Source of the DNA: Maea johnstoni
Lineage: Eukaryota > Annelida > Polychaeta > Spionida > Magelonidae
Assembly (NCBI GenBank): GCA_963942565.1
Contig: OZ012699.1
Location: forward strand, 26,533,371 to 26,597,370
Direction of reading: 5' to 3'
Length of the DNA: 64,000 nucleotides
Positions 21,839 to 34,760 of the stretch are shown one piece after another. The stretch's first letter is position 1, and each line of letters starts with the position of its first letter. The notes beneath the pieces are model-generated. The model made no database searches, was not told where the DNA came from, and saw nothing but the letters and a program-made list of their open reading frames with translations. The position numbers were made by a program, and so were the translations under genes.

Positions 21839-22711
21839 GGTGATGGGTACCATTGCAAGCGAGTTAAAAGCCCCATCCCAAAACACACCTCACAGCAGCA
21901 TAATCATATAACAAGGTGCATATACAGATTCCTGAGTGTTATCAGGGAGAGAATATCCTAGTCAGCCGTCTGTAGTCAACCCATATTCTAATTCATTTCA
22001 ATATTTACAACTTTTCACTCAAATGACATAATCTCATTACTTACGCAGGTGATGGTCACTAAAGGTTCACATTTACCTTCGGGAAATCATTGACTATGCC
22101 CAATAAGAAGTAACTTTTTAATCTTTTACCGCTAAAGATTTTTACAGGCCATAACATTGAAAGTTTTAGTGAGATATCTCGTGTGTGGAGGCATGGGAAC
22201 CCCTTTGATAGTAGTAGACATACCTCGCTGATCACTTCTGAGCACTGGAAACAAAAGAGAGTTGCACAAAGATACACCTCGACGATCTCAAGATAATGGC
22301 TTGTGGTCAGGATGCTATAAATAGGTGCTAGCTATGAGCATGTGAGTTTACCAAGTGTAGTTGGTGTGGAGATTTCCAACTAAAATTTTCAACGTTATGG
22401 CCTGTAAAAATCTCCAGCAGTAAAAAATCAAAAAAAAAACTTTTTATTGGGCATAGTCAATGATATCCCTAAAGTAACTCTGAACCTGCAGTAACCATCA
22501 CCTGCGTAATTAATGAGAATATGTCATTTGAAAGAAAAGTTGTAAATTTTGAAATAAAACAGAATATGGATTGAATAATGACAGGTGGCGATGATATTCT
22601 CTACCTGATAACACTCAGGAACCTGGAGATACACCTAGTTATAGGATTATGCTGCTTTGAGGTGTGTTTTGTGACAGGGCTTTAAACTGGCGTGCAATGG
22701 TACTCATCACC
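21839..22711. mobile_element. 873-bp foldback element with ~340-bp arms, TTAA-flanked
   Basis: The left end GGTGATGGGTACCATTGCA and right end TGCAATGGTACTCATCACC are complementary. Complementarity continues with indels for about 340 bp on each side (for example GACTATGCCCAATAAGAAG against the right arm's TTTTTATTGGGCATAGTC), leaving a ~200-bp centre near 22180-22370. TTAA lies outside both ends (21835-21838 and 22712-22715), the target duplication expected of piggyBac-like elements. The termini do not start CCC as typical piggyBac ends do, so the superfamily is open. No transposase frame is present. Confidence 0.75.
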
Positions 22712-22719
22712 TTAAATCA

Positions 22720-23420
22720 GATTGAATCAATTACATTCTTTGATATTTCTTAACCTTAGTATTTCTTTGAATTTTCATTCTCAAAAATTAATAACACTAA
22801 ATGTTTCTTAGAATACATAAAATAAGACTTCATACTCAATAATCAAAAACACCAACTGTCTTATCATTTAGATTGCAGACATCTTAGAAAATCCTCTAAA
22901 TGTTCCTATTTTCCATTCAGAGAGCATCTGAATCTGTTACTCCAAAATCAATCTTTATTTGAAAAACAATAAAGGCTCAATTGCACCCCCACAATCCACA
23001 TCACAGGAAATGTGCACACTGAGTACAGTAACGGATACCCCACTTCTGGTCCTGATTGGGGTCCTCGCGACTGTAGCAGACTGTGCATCCATCCGGTTAC
23101 TCACTTGAGAATGCTATGTAGAAGATTGCTTCTGATTGAAATATGTAAAAGAGAGTAGGAAGTAAATAAGTATGACTTAATGCTGATTAGTATGCTCAAG
23201 TGTGTCTGGCTAAAAAGTTTTTAATTGCGGCCGTCGTCAGCCATCCGTATCCCTGCCCCATCCACTTTTTTGTCTAATTTTGATTTTGTTCAACTTGCAC
23301 TTTCCTCATTTTCAAAATAAAAAAATTGAACGAGGTCTGTCTCAACACATCTTCATATTATAGCTTTAGTATTATTGCTCGTAAGATGTCTGGAATACTA
23401 GGCTGTTCTTATAATGTGAG
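22720..23420. other. Gene-free AT-rich stretch
   Basis: No coding signal. A segment near 23000-23110 (GTGCATCCATCCGGTTACTC) resembles 24750-24780, just beyond the element at 23427-24677. Confidence 0.4.
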
Positions 23421-23426
23421 GTTCCC

Positions 23427-24677
23427 ACTGTCAAGAACCAAGACAAAAAATTAGGAAGAAAGTAGATTTTAAATTTTTTGTACCAAAATTCTTGGTAATT
23501 CTTGTTTAAAACTAGGATTTGGTGCATGCAGAATGCGCTAGGACTAAACTACGCCTGTTCTAGGAAGGTGAGAGGACTGTTTGAAGAAAGTATTAAGGCT
23601 GTCTAAGAATATGATAAGAAAGTGTTAGGATGATTTCAAGAACTGTGAAGAATGTATTAGGACTAAATAAGAACAAGGTAGGACTCCAAAGAATGTACTA
23701 AGACCATATGAATACTGTTTTAAGAATATACTATGACTTTTGTAGGCCTAAACTAGGAATAAAAATAACAAACACAAATCAATGAACTTCAACTGTTTCA
23801 TTATGTCAATTTCCTGTCAAGTCACATGATACACTGACCTACTTTCTACTTCTGCCATTTGCAAAACAACTCTGATGTTACGTACAGCACATTGAACTAT
23901 GGATGATATGAAATATCTGCTGGCTATTGAAGAGGAAACTTATCTTCTACTTGCTACAGCTTTGATATTAGAAAAACTTTAAAACTTCCTGAGTTGTGTA
24001 AAATTTTGTCATAGGTTTGTTATAGGACTCCTCATTTGAGTTTGATAGCCCAAAAACATCGAATGGATGTGCACGTGTGAGCTGTACCAGGGGTTGTTTA
24101 CATTTTGGCCGTAGTTCTTTGCTCATTTTTCCACCAATCTCGGCCTCACTCTCACTTGTTTTAGGATCTTCCGGTTTCGGCTGCCTTGCTCGGCCTGACA
24201 TATTTACTTTAGGTGACCTACTTAAAATTAGAGCATGGTCACGTGATATGCCTCGATATGTTAATGAGTTCATAATGCATGCGTAGTACTTTCTTCCTCA
24301 TTCCTAGTACATTCCCAGGAATCAACCCCGAGTTAACGAAGAATTTTGCAACCAAGAATACGGAAGAATCAACAAGAATGACAAAGAATGGACAAGAATG
24401 TAAAACTAACGAGTTCAGAATGTGTTACAACTGTACTAAGAACCAAAATCATTGATGCGTGAGACAAGAACACCCAAGAAAGTTTTGAACATTCCAAAAC
24501 TTTCTTGGATGTTCCAGAACATATGAAGAACATCCAAGAACATCCAAGAACACACCAAGAACAAACAAAGACCATACAAGAAACAACAAGAAACATGCAG
24601 AATTTTTCCAAGAACTGGCAAATGTCTTAATTTTTAGAGTTTCTTGGTATGGTCTTGGATGTGTTCTTGACAGTGGG
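23427..24677. mobile_element. ~1.25-kb inverted-repeat element rich in AAGAAC/AAGAAT units
   Basis: TCCCACTGTCAAGAAC near 23429 and its complement near 24660 bound the segment. The left third is a degenerate array of TAAGAAT..TAGGACTAA units and the right end one of CCAAGAACA units. A 77-codon minus-strand frame (23968-24201, starting MSGRARQPKPEDPK) lies in the middle. The family is unknown and the boundaries rest on one inverted repeat. Confidence 0.45.
23968..24201 (-). CDS. Hypothetical 77-residue frame inside an inverted-repeat element
   Basis: From the second in-frame ATG (context AAATATGT) it reads MSGRARQPKPEDPKTSESEA, a charged low-complexity start, then a stretch containing HPFDVFGLSNSNEESY. 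I recognise no domain. It could be a captured exon, a small gene or chance. The composition is less AT-skewed than its surroundings, which is the only point in its favour. Confidence 0.2.
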   Translation of the reverse strand: MSGRARQPKPEDPKTSESEAEIGGKMSKELRPKCKQPLVQLTRAHPFDVFGLSNSNEESYNKPMTKFYTTQEVLKFF

Positions 24678-25237
24678 ATGGACGCTTAAGGCAGTGTCTC
24701 ATTATAGAAAATGTGCACAGAGCCTACAGTCCGGAGGTTTGTGGCTGGGCTGTGCATCCAGCCAGTTGCTCCTGAATGCATTGCATTCGCCGCCGGCGGT
24801 TTATCTATAAAGGTCAAATCAAGTAAGCAATCCGAGGGAGTGTTACACAAAAAGATACAGTCTCACAGATTTTCACTCGTAAAAGAAAACTGAGTGTAAA
24901 AGTTGTTTTAATGGAAGTGACTACATAAAAGTAGGACATTTAGGTAAGGAAGTAAATAATATACCGGCTTGCAGCTTACTATAGGAGTTTTAGCATGCGC
25001 TTGAGGGTTGAAAGAATTTAATGACCATTTCCTGTCATGGTCTCTTCTCTCTTCGTAATATAAAACTGGAAAAGCCTATAGCTAGTAGTTAAACAGCTGC
25101 TGTGGAAGACATCTGTTTTGTTATCTGATTTGTATTGCAGGGTTCAATATGAATATCGTACATTGATCTTACTGTCATGAGGGTAAATATGTTAGCATAC
25201 CCAAACAACAGCCCCCAAGATGAGCTAGGTAGCTAAG
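24678..25237. other. Gene-free stretch
   Basis: No supported gene. A 60-codon plus-strand frame at 24711-24893 has no domain. Confidence 0.4.
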
Positions 25238-25238
<1 letters not shown>

Positions 25239-25336
<98 letters not shown>

Positions 25337-25337
25337 A

Positions 25338-25431
<94 letters not shown>
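25239..25431. repeat. (AT)n microsatellite
   Basis: About 190 bp of nearly pure TA with a single interruption near 25335. The long tyrosine-isoleucine frames on the minus strand are translations of the repeat. Confidence 0.95.
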
Positions 25432-25435
<4 letters not shown>

Positions 25436-25569
25436 CCATCTATTATGCAGCGGATGATTTAATTCCATATGAAGTATGGACTGAGTTGGCTTTACTTTAG
25501 TCACGTATCACATGATGTTTTTCAGGTTAAATTTGAAACGGGGTGATCTGACAAATGTTTTATAATGTA

Positions 25570-25937
25570 GCATTGGCAGGGGGCGTATCTGACAATAAAG
25601 TTGAGAAATGACATAGTAAAGGCACAAGTGTCGTGAGCTTAGTCATATGAATTTACATCATCATAGATAGCAGTTGGCTTATCTTGCAGAAACAGTGATT
25701 GCAATGATTTTTGATAAAATATGCTCACACTGGTAATATTCCTTCTTGTCATGTAGGATTGCAAATGAGGGGGCGTATCTGAATGATAGGGTGAGGAAAT
25801 AACATAGTAGAGACACGACTGTCCTGACCTTTATCATATGAATTCATACCATCACAGATACCAGTCGGATGACCTTGCATTTGCTTAAACAGTGATTACC
25901 ATGAGTTTTTTATAGAGTATGCTCACACTGGTAATAT
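25570..25937 (+). repeat. Imperfect tandem duplication, period ~198 bp
   Basis: Two units share GGGGGCGTATCTGA, AACAGTGATT and TGCTCACACTGGTAATAT in order. The last word occurs at about 25722 and 25920. Neither unit has coding potential. Confidence 0.65.
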
Positions 25938-26690
<753 letters not shown>

Positions 26691-26702
26691 TATAGTAAAT
26701 CA

Positions 26703-28140
26703 TTTACAGTTGATGAATGGGATGACTGTTCAAGTCAGTCAGATGGCGATGAGGAAGAAGAATGTTTCATCCCAATCGCAAAGCACCAACATAAAGGTAC
26801 AGAAAGTTATTTAGTTGATACAAATCTACCAATTTCCTTATATGAGGGACCTGCAGTAACCTGGATGAGTGCAGCCACTCAAACGGAGTGACTCCCGAAA
26901 TGAACATTACACCCTCTTGAATAATGTCTGTGCAATTTTAACTAATTCTACAGTGAAAAGGATAACTTTGTCCTGAACTGTACCCGCACAAACAATGGTT
27001 GTAGTCATCGACATATTTTTTTTTACAATATCATAATTAATCAATTTACATATGCAAGATGAAATATATTTTAATTCAATAATGAATTGGACTTTTAATT
27101 TGAATGCTATCTTATAGAATAAAACCAGTAATAATAATAATAACATAATTAATAATAGTAATAATAATATCAGATTGAGGGGGAGTGTTTAATTCAAGCT
27201 TGCATTTAATACACTGAATAAGTTACTGTAATTTAGGTATTAGAGGGTTAACTCCCACAGGTTTGATTTATGAATGTAATGTAAACACAAGCACTGGACC
27301 CTTGCAGCTTACCACATTGTATATCAAGCTCAGAGCTGGTAAAACTAATAAACAGGTTCAGAGGCCAGGTCAAACAGCCAGTATAGAGGAGTGTTGTAAG
27401 ATCTGGTTGTCTCTTGATTAGAATAAAGTGTGTAGTGCAGTTCAGCTCTGTCTCCTTCATCAGTTTTATCACTCTAAAAGAATGGCTTCAACACATTAAA
27501 CCCCGTTGAATAAGGTCTGTGCAATCCTACTCGATTCTATAAAGAAAAAGATGAACAAAAACACCACAGACAATGGTTGTGGTCACCAACCCTTTTTTAC
27601 AATGTTATAACTAATCAATTTACATATATGAGATGAATTACATATATATTTCAATTCAATAATGAATTGGACTTTCAATTTATAAGTTATCAATGAAACC
27701 AGCAACAACAATTTCTAAAACTATATGTAACAATATAATGTGTCTTCTGAGGTGCATTGCATATCATAGACAAGCTGGATAAAAATCGCTGAGAAAATCC
27801 TGTCTAAACATATTTGGAAGAATGGAAAAACAATATGGATTTATCTATTAAGCAAAAAGATGTGACGAAAATGGACTTTGAGCAGCTACCATCATCTAAA
27901 AAACTCTTCAAAGGGACCATAAACATCTTCATGTTGAATAAAGAAAAGATTGCTCTGCCTGATTATAAAAGTAGATGTTTTTTCATTTGTAATGCAAAGC
28001 TGGATGAAATGAACCTCATTATATATGAGGGTAATTAAGTTATGTATCAAACATAAACCAGTACTCATCAAAATCTGAGTGCAGGTCTTGTGTAAAATTA
28101 TTCACAAGAAAATGGGGTTGTAGCAGACGTGAGAAAACAT
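26703..28140 (+). mobile_element. Polinton/Maverick-like fossil A, left part
   Basis: Broken remnant of a large double-stranded DNA element. It holds an acidic peptide block with EGPAVT, a non-coding or unrecognised block, and a piece with a short leucine-rich stretch and a KLDEMNLIIYEG motif followed by a C-x2-C finger. These features are typical of the N-terminal part of protein-primed type-B DNA polymerases of Polintons. An LTR-like repeat interrupts it. The same series of blocks recurs at 43723-45160. It carries many breaks and is old. Confidence 0.6.
27186..27470 (+). repeat. LTR-like repeat inside fossil A
   Basis: It starts TGTTTAATTC after a purine-rich GATTGAGGGGGAG tract, the arrangement of a polypurine tract and LTR start in Ty1/copia-type elements. 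A related copy is at 44156-44455 in the same relative place in fossil C. The right boundary is approximate and the LTR call is tentative. Confidence 0.4.
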
Positions 28141-28339
28141 GTAAAGAAACAACATACTACCAATAAAAGCATCACAATTTCCAGTATCATATATATATGA
28201 TTATTTCTTATGGGAGGAAAAGTGTATCTACAATCAAACATCTGTATTACACTGTACTCACACAAGCAAATGGGACAACATACAGTGGACTTTGTCTGTA
28301 GCAACGCAAGGGTCAAGGGCCAAGGTAGTGCCTCAACGC

Positions 28340-30420
28340 TTACCTACCTACTTGCACTGATATACAACAGTAGTATCAACACCAGGTAGAAAACATACGA
28401 AACCCCAAACGGCCCATCTACGACAAAGTACAGTCATGGCAACTACGTCGGAGAGCACTGCACAGAGAGGGTATGGGACACAAAACCCACCCAGCCATCT
28501 CTCATCTATGCCAATGACATGGCAGGTGTTAAACCGCCATCTTTCGATCATATCGCAAGTATTGAGAAAGAATTCTGCGGACGCCTTCATATACCTGCCA
28601 TCCAGGTCCTGACATAGTTAATTACATTCTTCTGTGGATGGGACCCACGGCTGTGGAAACGTTTGAAAATTGGACTCACCTGTCTCCTGCTCAAAAGGAT
28701 GACCCTTCACACATATGGAATGCCTTAGAACTATATTTGGGACCGTAGTCAAATTATCGTCTTGCACGTTTCCAACTTCGGGACATGAGGCAGGGGGATA
28801 GAGAGCCCATAGACATTTTCATGAACTGCTTAAGAAGTCAGGCTCAAAAGTGTTAATATGAGGGAGGCACAATTGATAACCCCCTCATTGATCAACTTAT
28901 AAAAAGTATTGCCCACAAAGCAGTGCGCAAGAAGATGTTAGACCACAATCCAAGTGCACTCACCCTCGACAAATGTGTTGACTACACTCGCACTTTTGTA
29001 GCAACCAGCACCCACATGCAGCACTTCTCACAGCCGATGTCCATCAATGCAGTGCACAAACGGCACCAAAAGGCTTGAATTTCTGCCAACGGGAAACACA
29101 AAGAATGCAACTCTGTTCGTAACTTCTGTGGGAGGTCAAGCCACCCCCGCCAAGATTGTCCAGCAAGTGAACAGAATTGCAACAAATGTGGCAAAAAGGT
29201 CATTGGGGTATAGTCTGCAAAGGTGGCAGCAGGAACAAAAGAAAAGGTCAGCTGTATAAGCCAAAAGCTCAGACAACTAATTCAACTTCCCGCCAAGTCA
29301 GTGCTATCAACACAGCAACTTAGGCTTTCGCGTCACTCCAGTTCGACACGGTAACTGGTGGAAACAAAACTGAGGCTTTTGCAACCATTGATATTAGACC
29401 AGATAAAAAGCACCTTGGGAAAACTACACTAAGAGTCAAAGTAGACACTGGTGCACAAGGTAACATTCTACCAATTCGCACCTACCGCAAGAAGTACCCT
29501 CATGCTATCATGGATGACGGTACTCCAACACTGACACAGTCTTCCTCCACAGTCGTAATATCTTACAATGGGTCCAAGATACCACAATATGGTACTCTCA
29601 ATTAATCTGCCTTGTCGACACAATGACTCCGCCTGGTATGCAGAAACTTTCTACATTGCCGACACAGAGGGACCAGTGATTTTTGGGCTACCCACAAGTC
29701 TACAATTTGGCCTAGTTTCCATGCACTGTGCTATCAGTAGCTATGAGTCAGTCACCATTCCATCTGCTTATCATTTGAAAGAATAGTACCCTGATCGATT
29801 CGAAGGCATCGGAGAAATGCCTTGCCAATGCAAGATTGTTGTAATCAGTCATACACACACCTCGCAGAGCTCCAATGCAACTGCGAGAAAAAATCAAGGC
29901 TGAACTTGAAAGAATGCTTCACCTAGGCATGAGGCGAAAGGTAACTGAACCTACATACTTGTTTTCCAGCATCACCTATGTCACAGAACAAGATGGATCT
30001 TTAAGGATCTGCCTGGATCCGAAGGATCTAAACAGTGCCCTTATGCGCCACATCATATCCCTACAATGGAAGAACTCGCACACAATTTGATGGAGCAAAG
30101 GTATTCAGCAAGCTTGATGCCAGGTCTGGGTACTGGTCCGTAAAACTCAACCCTGAGAGTCAATTGCTCACGACTTACTATACACCTTTTGGCAGACATT
30201 GCTTCCTCAGGCTCCCATTTGGATTAAACATCAGCCAGGATGCTTTCCAGTGCGCCATGGATCAGAACCTTGAAGGGCTGGAAGGTGTCATATCCATAGC
30301 AGACAATATTGCTTTATTCGGAAAAGATGAGACTTCACAAGCTCATGCAGAAGGCAAAGGAGAAGGGTATTGTGTTCAATCACAGCAAATGTGATATCAA
30401 AATGCAAGAAATTTCATGGT
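28340..30420 (+). mobile_element. Ty3/gypsy retrotransposon fossil 1 (gag, protease, reverse transcriptase parts)
   Basis: The parts in order are a gag-like region from a MATTSE start near 28434, a CCHC zinc-knuckle-like segment near 29160-29230, an aspartic protease with VDTGAQGNILP near 29440, and the amino part of a reverse transcriptase (LRICLDPKDLN near 30005, SKLDARSGYW near 30110, LPFGL near 30213). The protease and RT text is of the metazoan Ty3/gypsy type. It lacks RNase H, integrase and recognisable LTRs. It sits within Polinton-like fossil A. Broken at many places and old. Confidence 0.85.
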
Positions 30421-30424
30421 GCTA

Positions 30425-30510
30425 AAAACGTATGATGCTCAGATAAAGCTAAATGATAGAACATTCTGCTACTTGGAGGAATTAGAGGAGTGTGAGTTTT
30501 TTTAATAGAA
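30425..30510 (+). mobile_element. Polinton-like fossil A, short polymerase piece
   Basis: A ~85-bp piece matching the DNA polymerase B blocks at 40080-40150 and 46078-46148 (CDAQIK and CHLEE-like text). It is stranded between the gypsy fossil and the next insertion. Confidence 0.6.
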
Positions 30511-31707
30511 ATGGCTATATATTGCATAAATTTAGATTTACTCATTCAGTTAAATTATTTTATCTTACAGAATGCGAAATTATGGTTATGGTTATGGTTT
30601 TGATTACATTTACATTACCTAATTTATTTGAATATCACTATGGGGCCAAATGGGCCCAAATTGAGAAGTGGCCCTGAACTCTAGAGTGCTTGATAAAATA
30701 TTTATGAAACTTGGCCACCAAATAGCTTGCAGAGATACAAAACATTTGATACAACCTCTAATGACCTTCAACTCTGTATTTTCAATGTATCTGATTTTTG
30801 GTCCAAGTTGTTGCCCCCTAGTAATACAATATTGGAAATTACTCCCCCTTATTATCTTGGACATCATACTCTAGTATATATTTTCAAAAAAATCTGTTCC
30901 GAAAAAGCAACTTTTGACATTTTTATGAAGGATGATATGAAAATATATATGTTTTTCTTGTGGAAAAACCAACTACCCTACGAAGACCAAAACCACATTC
31001 AGGTTGGGCTCAAGGAGAAGATGTCAATAAAAAAAAAGATCACCCCAATATTTGCTCTCATAGCAAAGTTATATCCTATTTTCAAAATCTTTGATGACCT
31101 TTGACCTCAAAAATCCTAGATGGCCGCCCTCGGTGGCCATCTTCGATTTCCAAAATTGGCTATATCTTTTGCAACAGAAGCAGATATCAGGATGGTCTTT
31201 TTTAAGTGATATCTGCACTTTTAGCTCTAATTAGTTATATGATTGTCATCTTGGTAGGGCGTACATGTCTGGCAGTAGAAGAGAAAATGCATATGTTAAT
31301 TCTGACCACAAAAAAAAATCATTTTTGTACTTTTTGTACTGATTTGTTTTGCAAATGTATTCTATAGTGCCTTGCTCAACATCGTATGAGAGCAGATTTT
31401 TCATTTTCACACAATTCTGGGGAGAAAATGTGATTGAAAGAGGGACATGCTGAGAAAAATGTTTTCTAATGCCATTTCAAGGTCATCCTAGGTCAATCAA
31501 GGTCAATTGGGTTATTAAGTTTTTTCTATCCACATTGGCTATCATCCGGCCAAAAATAATGAGAATAAGAAAATTCTTTACAAAGATATGCCCATATGTG
31601 CTCTCAACTTCTCAATTGGGGCCCATTTGGCCCAACCGTGATTTAGAGATGGATACAGACAGCCCCTACATAGCAACAGCTGGAAATCATTATATGGCAG
31701 TTTGACC
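30511..31707. mobile_element. Unclassified ~1.2-kb insertion within polymerase fossil A
   Basis: Comparison with the sister block at 46130-46165 shows that continuous polymerase sequence there is split here, so this segment is an insertion. It has an internal inverted repeat with core GGGCCAAATGGGCCCAA (30640-30672 against 31598-31645) and a TATGGTTATGGTTATGGTTT run near 30582. Open frames are short and unrecognised. The outer ends show only weak complementarity (TGGCTATATA, TGCCATATA). Its class is unknown. Confidence 0.5.
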
Positions 31708-31731
31708 AGGAAAATTGGAAGAATTCAAACT

Positions 31732-32450
31732 GTAACTGCTGCTGAAGCTGTGGTAGCTAACTGGTTAACTAGGGGCCTGAACTCGACCTTGGATGCTCAA
31801 CAAGTGATTAACTTTGCAAACATCCTGTATCTTCCAGTTCCTTCCCTGCTAAGAATTTATGACCCTTTGTCCGATTACAACTTGTGAACGCTTTATGTAC
31901 CGATCTTGAGTAAGCTAGACGTACTTAATGCAGGGCTATGGGGAAAGGGACTAAGGAGTTTTGTGGAGACCAAGGAGGTTAGTTATTTATCCAATTGTTT
32001 TCTCAATAAATCATTTAATTCTAAATATTCTTGGAAGCTCAAACTAGAGTACATAACTTATGGCATACTTCATGTGTGCTTACTTAATAGTTTACACAGG
32101 TTCTATTAGTGATCTCAATGTACAAGTTACTGAATTGATTGCCTATAATCATGATATTATAAACAATGAATACTAGCCTAGAAGAATGTCTTTAATTTGA
32201 ATGCACTTAATTGACTGTATGCTTATGCTGACTACAATGATATGCCTTATATATGTGTGTATTATCAATTGGAATTCATGTTTGATATATATGTATTTAC
32301 TGTTCATTTCCAGTATTTACAGAGATAACTAGACAACATGGAAATGGTGTACTAATAAAGTTCAAGTCAAGTGAGGTGTTCTAAGTTATCCTTGTCATGA
32401 TCCTGGTGAAGCTGCTCCAAATCCCAACAAACCCCCCACAGCCCCACTAA
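31732..32450 (+). mobile_element. Unclassified insertion sharing a ~560-bp block with 48365-48935
   Basis: Polymerase-fossil sequence stops at 31731 and resumes at about 32452. From 31888 on, the insert matches 48365-48935, including AGTAAGCTAGACGTA and AACAATGAATACTAGC. The end reads like coding sequence after a splice-acceptor-like TTTCCAG. The first 150 bp are unique and stay open for 61 codons. I cannot name the element. Confidence 0.45.
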
Positions 32451-32451
32451 C

Positions 32452-32990
32452 AGACTCTGGAAGGATTTTGTTGCAAATGAAGATATAATACCCTGTGAAT
32501 GTTGGTTGCATCGTGAACATTGTGGGCAGCACAAATTACATGGTGAAAGGACGCCTGGAATATTCAAAGTTGAATTCCAGGGGGAAGAGATGATATCATT
32601 TTGTTCTTAAACATATGTCACAGCTAAAAAAGAGGATATAAAAACTAGTTGCAAAGGGATAAGCAAAAAGAATACTTCGAACTCAATTGATTTATACAGA
32701 GAAGTTTTAACAGGAAGAAAATTATTTCCTCAAAGAACAACGGTTTTCAAATTAAGAAAAAGAACATTAATACAGATTAACAAGAAAGGCAAGGTTTCAC
32801 ATATCTATATTGCAAACAAAAGGTCTTGGATGAAAGTTTTCACACACAAACACTTGACATTGTTCTTAATCCTACAAGTGCAAGGAACAGGAAAACCTCT
32901 CATGAGTGGAATTATCGACAGATTATGGAATTCATATAGTCATTTATATTTTGGAGTGAACAAGTCATAAAATGACGTTTGATTGATTCC
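32452..32990 (+). mobile_element. Polinton-like fossil A, polymerase carboxyl part
   Basis: It corresponds to 40178-40710 in fossil B and to the end of fossil C. The region encodes the palm-to-thumb part of a protein-primed type-B polymerase (the GLFKVEFQGEEMI text is readable in sister copies). It ends where a gypsy fossil begins, at the place where the ATPase-like gene starts in fossil B. Broken, old. Confidence 0.6.
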
Positions 32991-34110
32991 ATTCCATGGC
33001 AACTTCAGGGAGCACAGCACAGAGAGGCCATGGGGCAGCACAAAATCCACCCATACAGCCTTCTGTGATATATACCATGCCATCCATTGACTAGGAGGCC
33101 ACAGACTTGGCACACCAGTTCAGGTCTGTCCGCAAGTATTGCAAACACGTTCTAAGGACACCAACATATGACTGCCGTCCAGGTCAAGACGTAGTCAACT
33201 GCGTTCTTCTCTGGATGGCACCCATGGCTGTTGAGACATTTGAAAATTGGGCGCACCTCTCTCCTGCTCAAAAGGATGACCTGAACAAGTATGGAATGCT
33301 TTTAAACTCTATTTGGAACCTAAGTCAAACTATCGCCTTGCGCAGTCAAGTATGAGGGAAGCTCAGTTGATTACAAACTCATTGACCAACTAATAAAGGG
33401 GATTGCCCAAGAGACTGCTTGAAAGAAGATGTTGGACCACGATCCTAGTGTATTCACCCTCGACAAATGTGTTGACTATGCCTGCACTTTTGAAGCCACC
33501 AGCACCAACATTGAGCACTTCACACAGCCAATGTCTGTCAATGCAGTGCACAAACGGCTCCAAAAGGCTGGAAACCTTGGAATATGCAAATTGTGACTTA
33601 GTTCTTGGAGGCAGAGAAAAACAGGAAATAAACAGCAATCAAAAGGTGTTTTATCAAGATGTTGCCAAGAAAACATGGCATCCAGGTAACATCATCGGAT
33701 ATGGTCCTGGACCTTGCTCATATACCATCCTCTGCAAGTCAACCCAGTGACCACTCAGCCGAAATTGTGTGATGCTACAACCATGTCAATAATTGACCCT
33801 AATACCAACGTATAGTGTTATAACACAATATGATCATGCCACACAGGCAAACCCCACTATTGAAGAACCAAAACGTGAGCATAATCCATCAGCTCCGATA
33901 ATGCCTGCACCAAGAAGAAAATGGTGCTATAAACTTACATGTACATGCCACGTCAAAAATACATGCCACTGCATAAATGATTGCAACATGATTGAGGTGA
34001 TGTTCAAGGTGAACATGGGATGGGCTCAATTCCAGACAGTAATGCACAACTACCCTGGCAACATGATGAGAAAAATGAAATTACGGAAGGCGGGGGTGAC
34101 ATAAAAGATG
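32991..34110 (+). mobile_element. Ty3/gypsy fossil 2, short form
   Basis: It starts at the same gag start as fossil 1 (CATGGCAACTT) and keeps gag text (MAVETFENW, LSPAQKDDLNKYG), then passes directly to sequence resembling the carboxyl end of gypsy integrase (TWHPG.IIGYGPGPCSY). The same two-part layout occurs at 41310-42600, which suggests a non-autonomous derivative that was copied. Broken. Confidence 0.7.
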
Positions 34111-34760
34111 ATCATGCAAAAACGGACAACAACCAAGGCTTTTTGTGCATAGGCAGGACGAATCGGTGAACTTTCCTGTCAAGTTTTGAATTGCCTAGGA
34201 TGGCTCAACATAATCCTTGTGCTCCCTCCGTGTAGGAGGATTTGGCAGCATCTGACTCATGGGGAGATGGCTGTGTTGGGTGCGACACTGGAGAGTCTGA
34301 ACAGATTTATCAAAAGCTGTGTGGCTGAAAGTGATGCTGGCCAGGAAACATGTATTTCAAGTTTGCCATGGATGCTTCCATGGCCTGGAGCTGCATTTGC
34401 TGCAGCCACCAGAAGTGCCGATGAGGCCAGGGTCAGGAACCGGGCCCGGCACCTGGGTAGCGAGACTGGAGGGCTTGACTACCTGAGTAGGCGATCCAGT
34501 GGATGGATCCCTAGAGACACCATGAGCTGGAGGACTGTTGCACAGATGGCAGGGAGGAAAGAGCCTGCTCTCCGACCTGCTGCAGACGATATCCGCATCA
34601 TCAGCCTGGGGTCCAGAGGCACACCATTGCTTGTGATACCTGACCCCTGGCCAACCGGCCTCAAAATCAGTCCAGGTCTCCTCCACCCAGTCTGTACAGA
34701 GCGAACAGTGTGGACCTTCGCTGCAGCAATGCAGGTGGTCACCTAAGGTGGTGTACTAAT
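34111..34760 (+). mobile_element. 3' segment of gypsy fossil 2, GC-rich
   Basis: It corresponds to 42400-42880 after gypsy fossil 3. A 186-codon frame (34186-34746) is open, with a central GC-rich, arginine- and alanine-rich part containing DYLSRRSSGWIPRDT. The base composition is clearly richer in G and C than the neighbours. I recognise no domain. It may be a 3' region acquired by the short gypsy form. Confidence 0.45.

Noticed and set aside
25233-25504. Long tyrosine-isoleucine open frames across (AT)n
   Set aside because: These frames, and those at 26268-26891 and 61233-61706, are translations of microsatellites on both strands.
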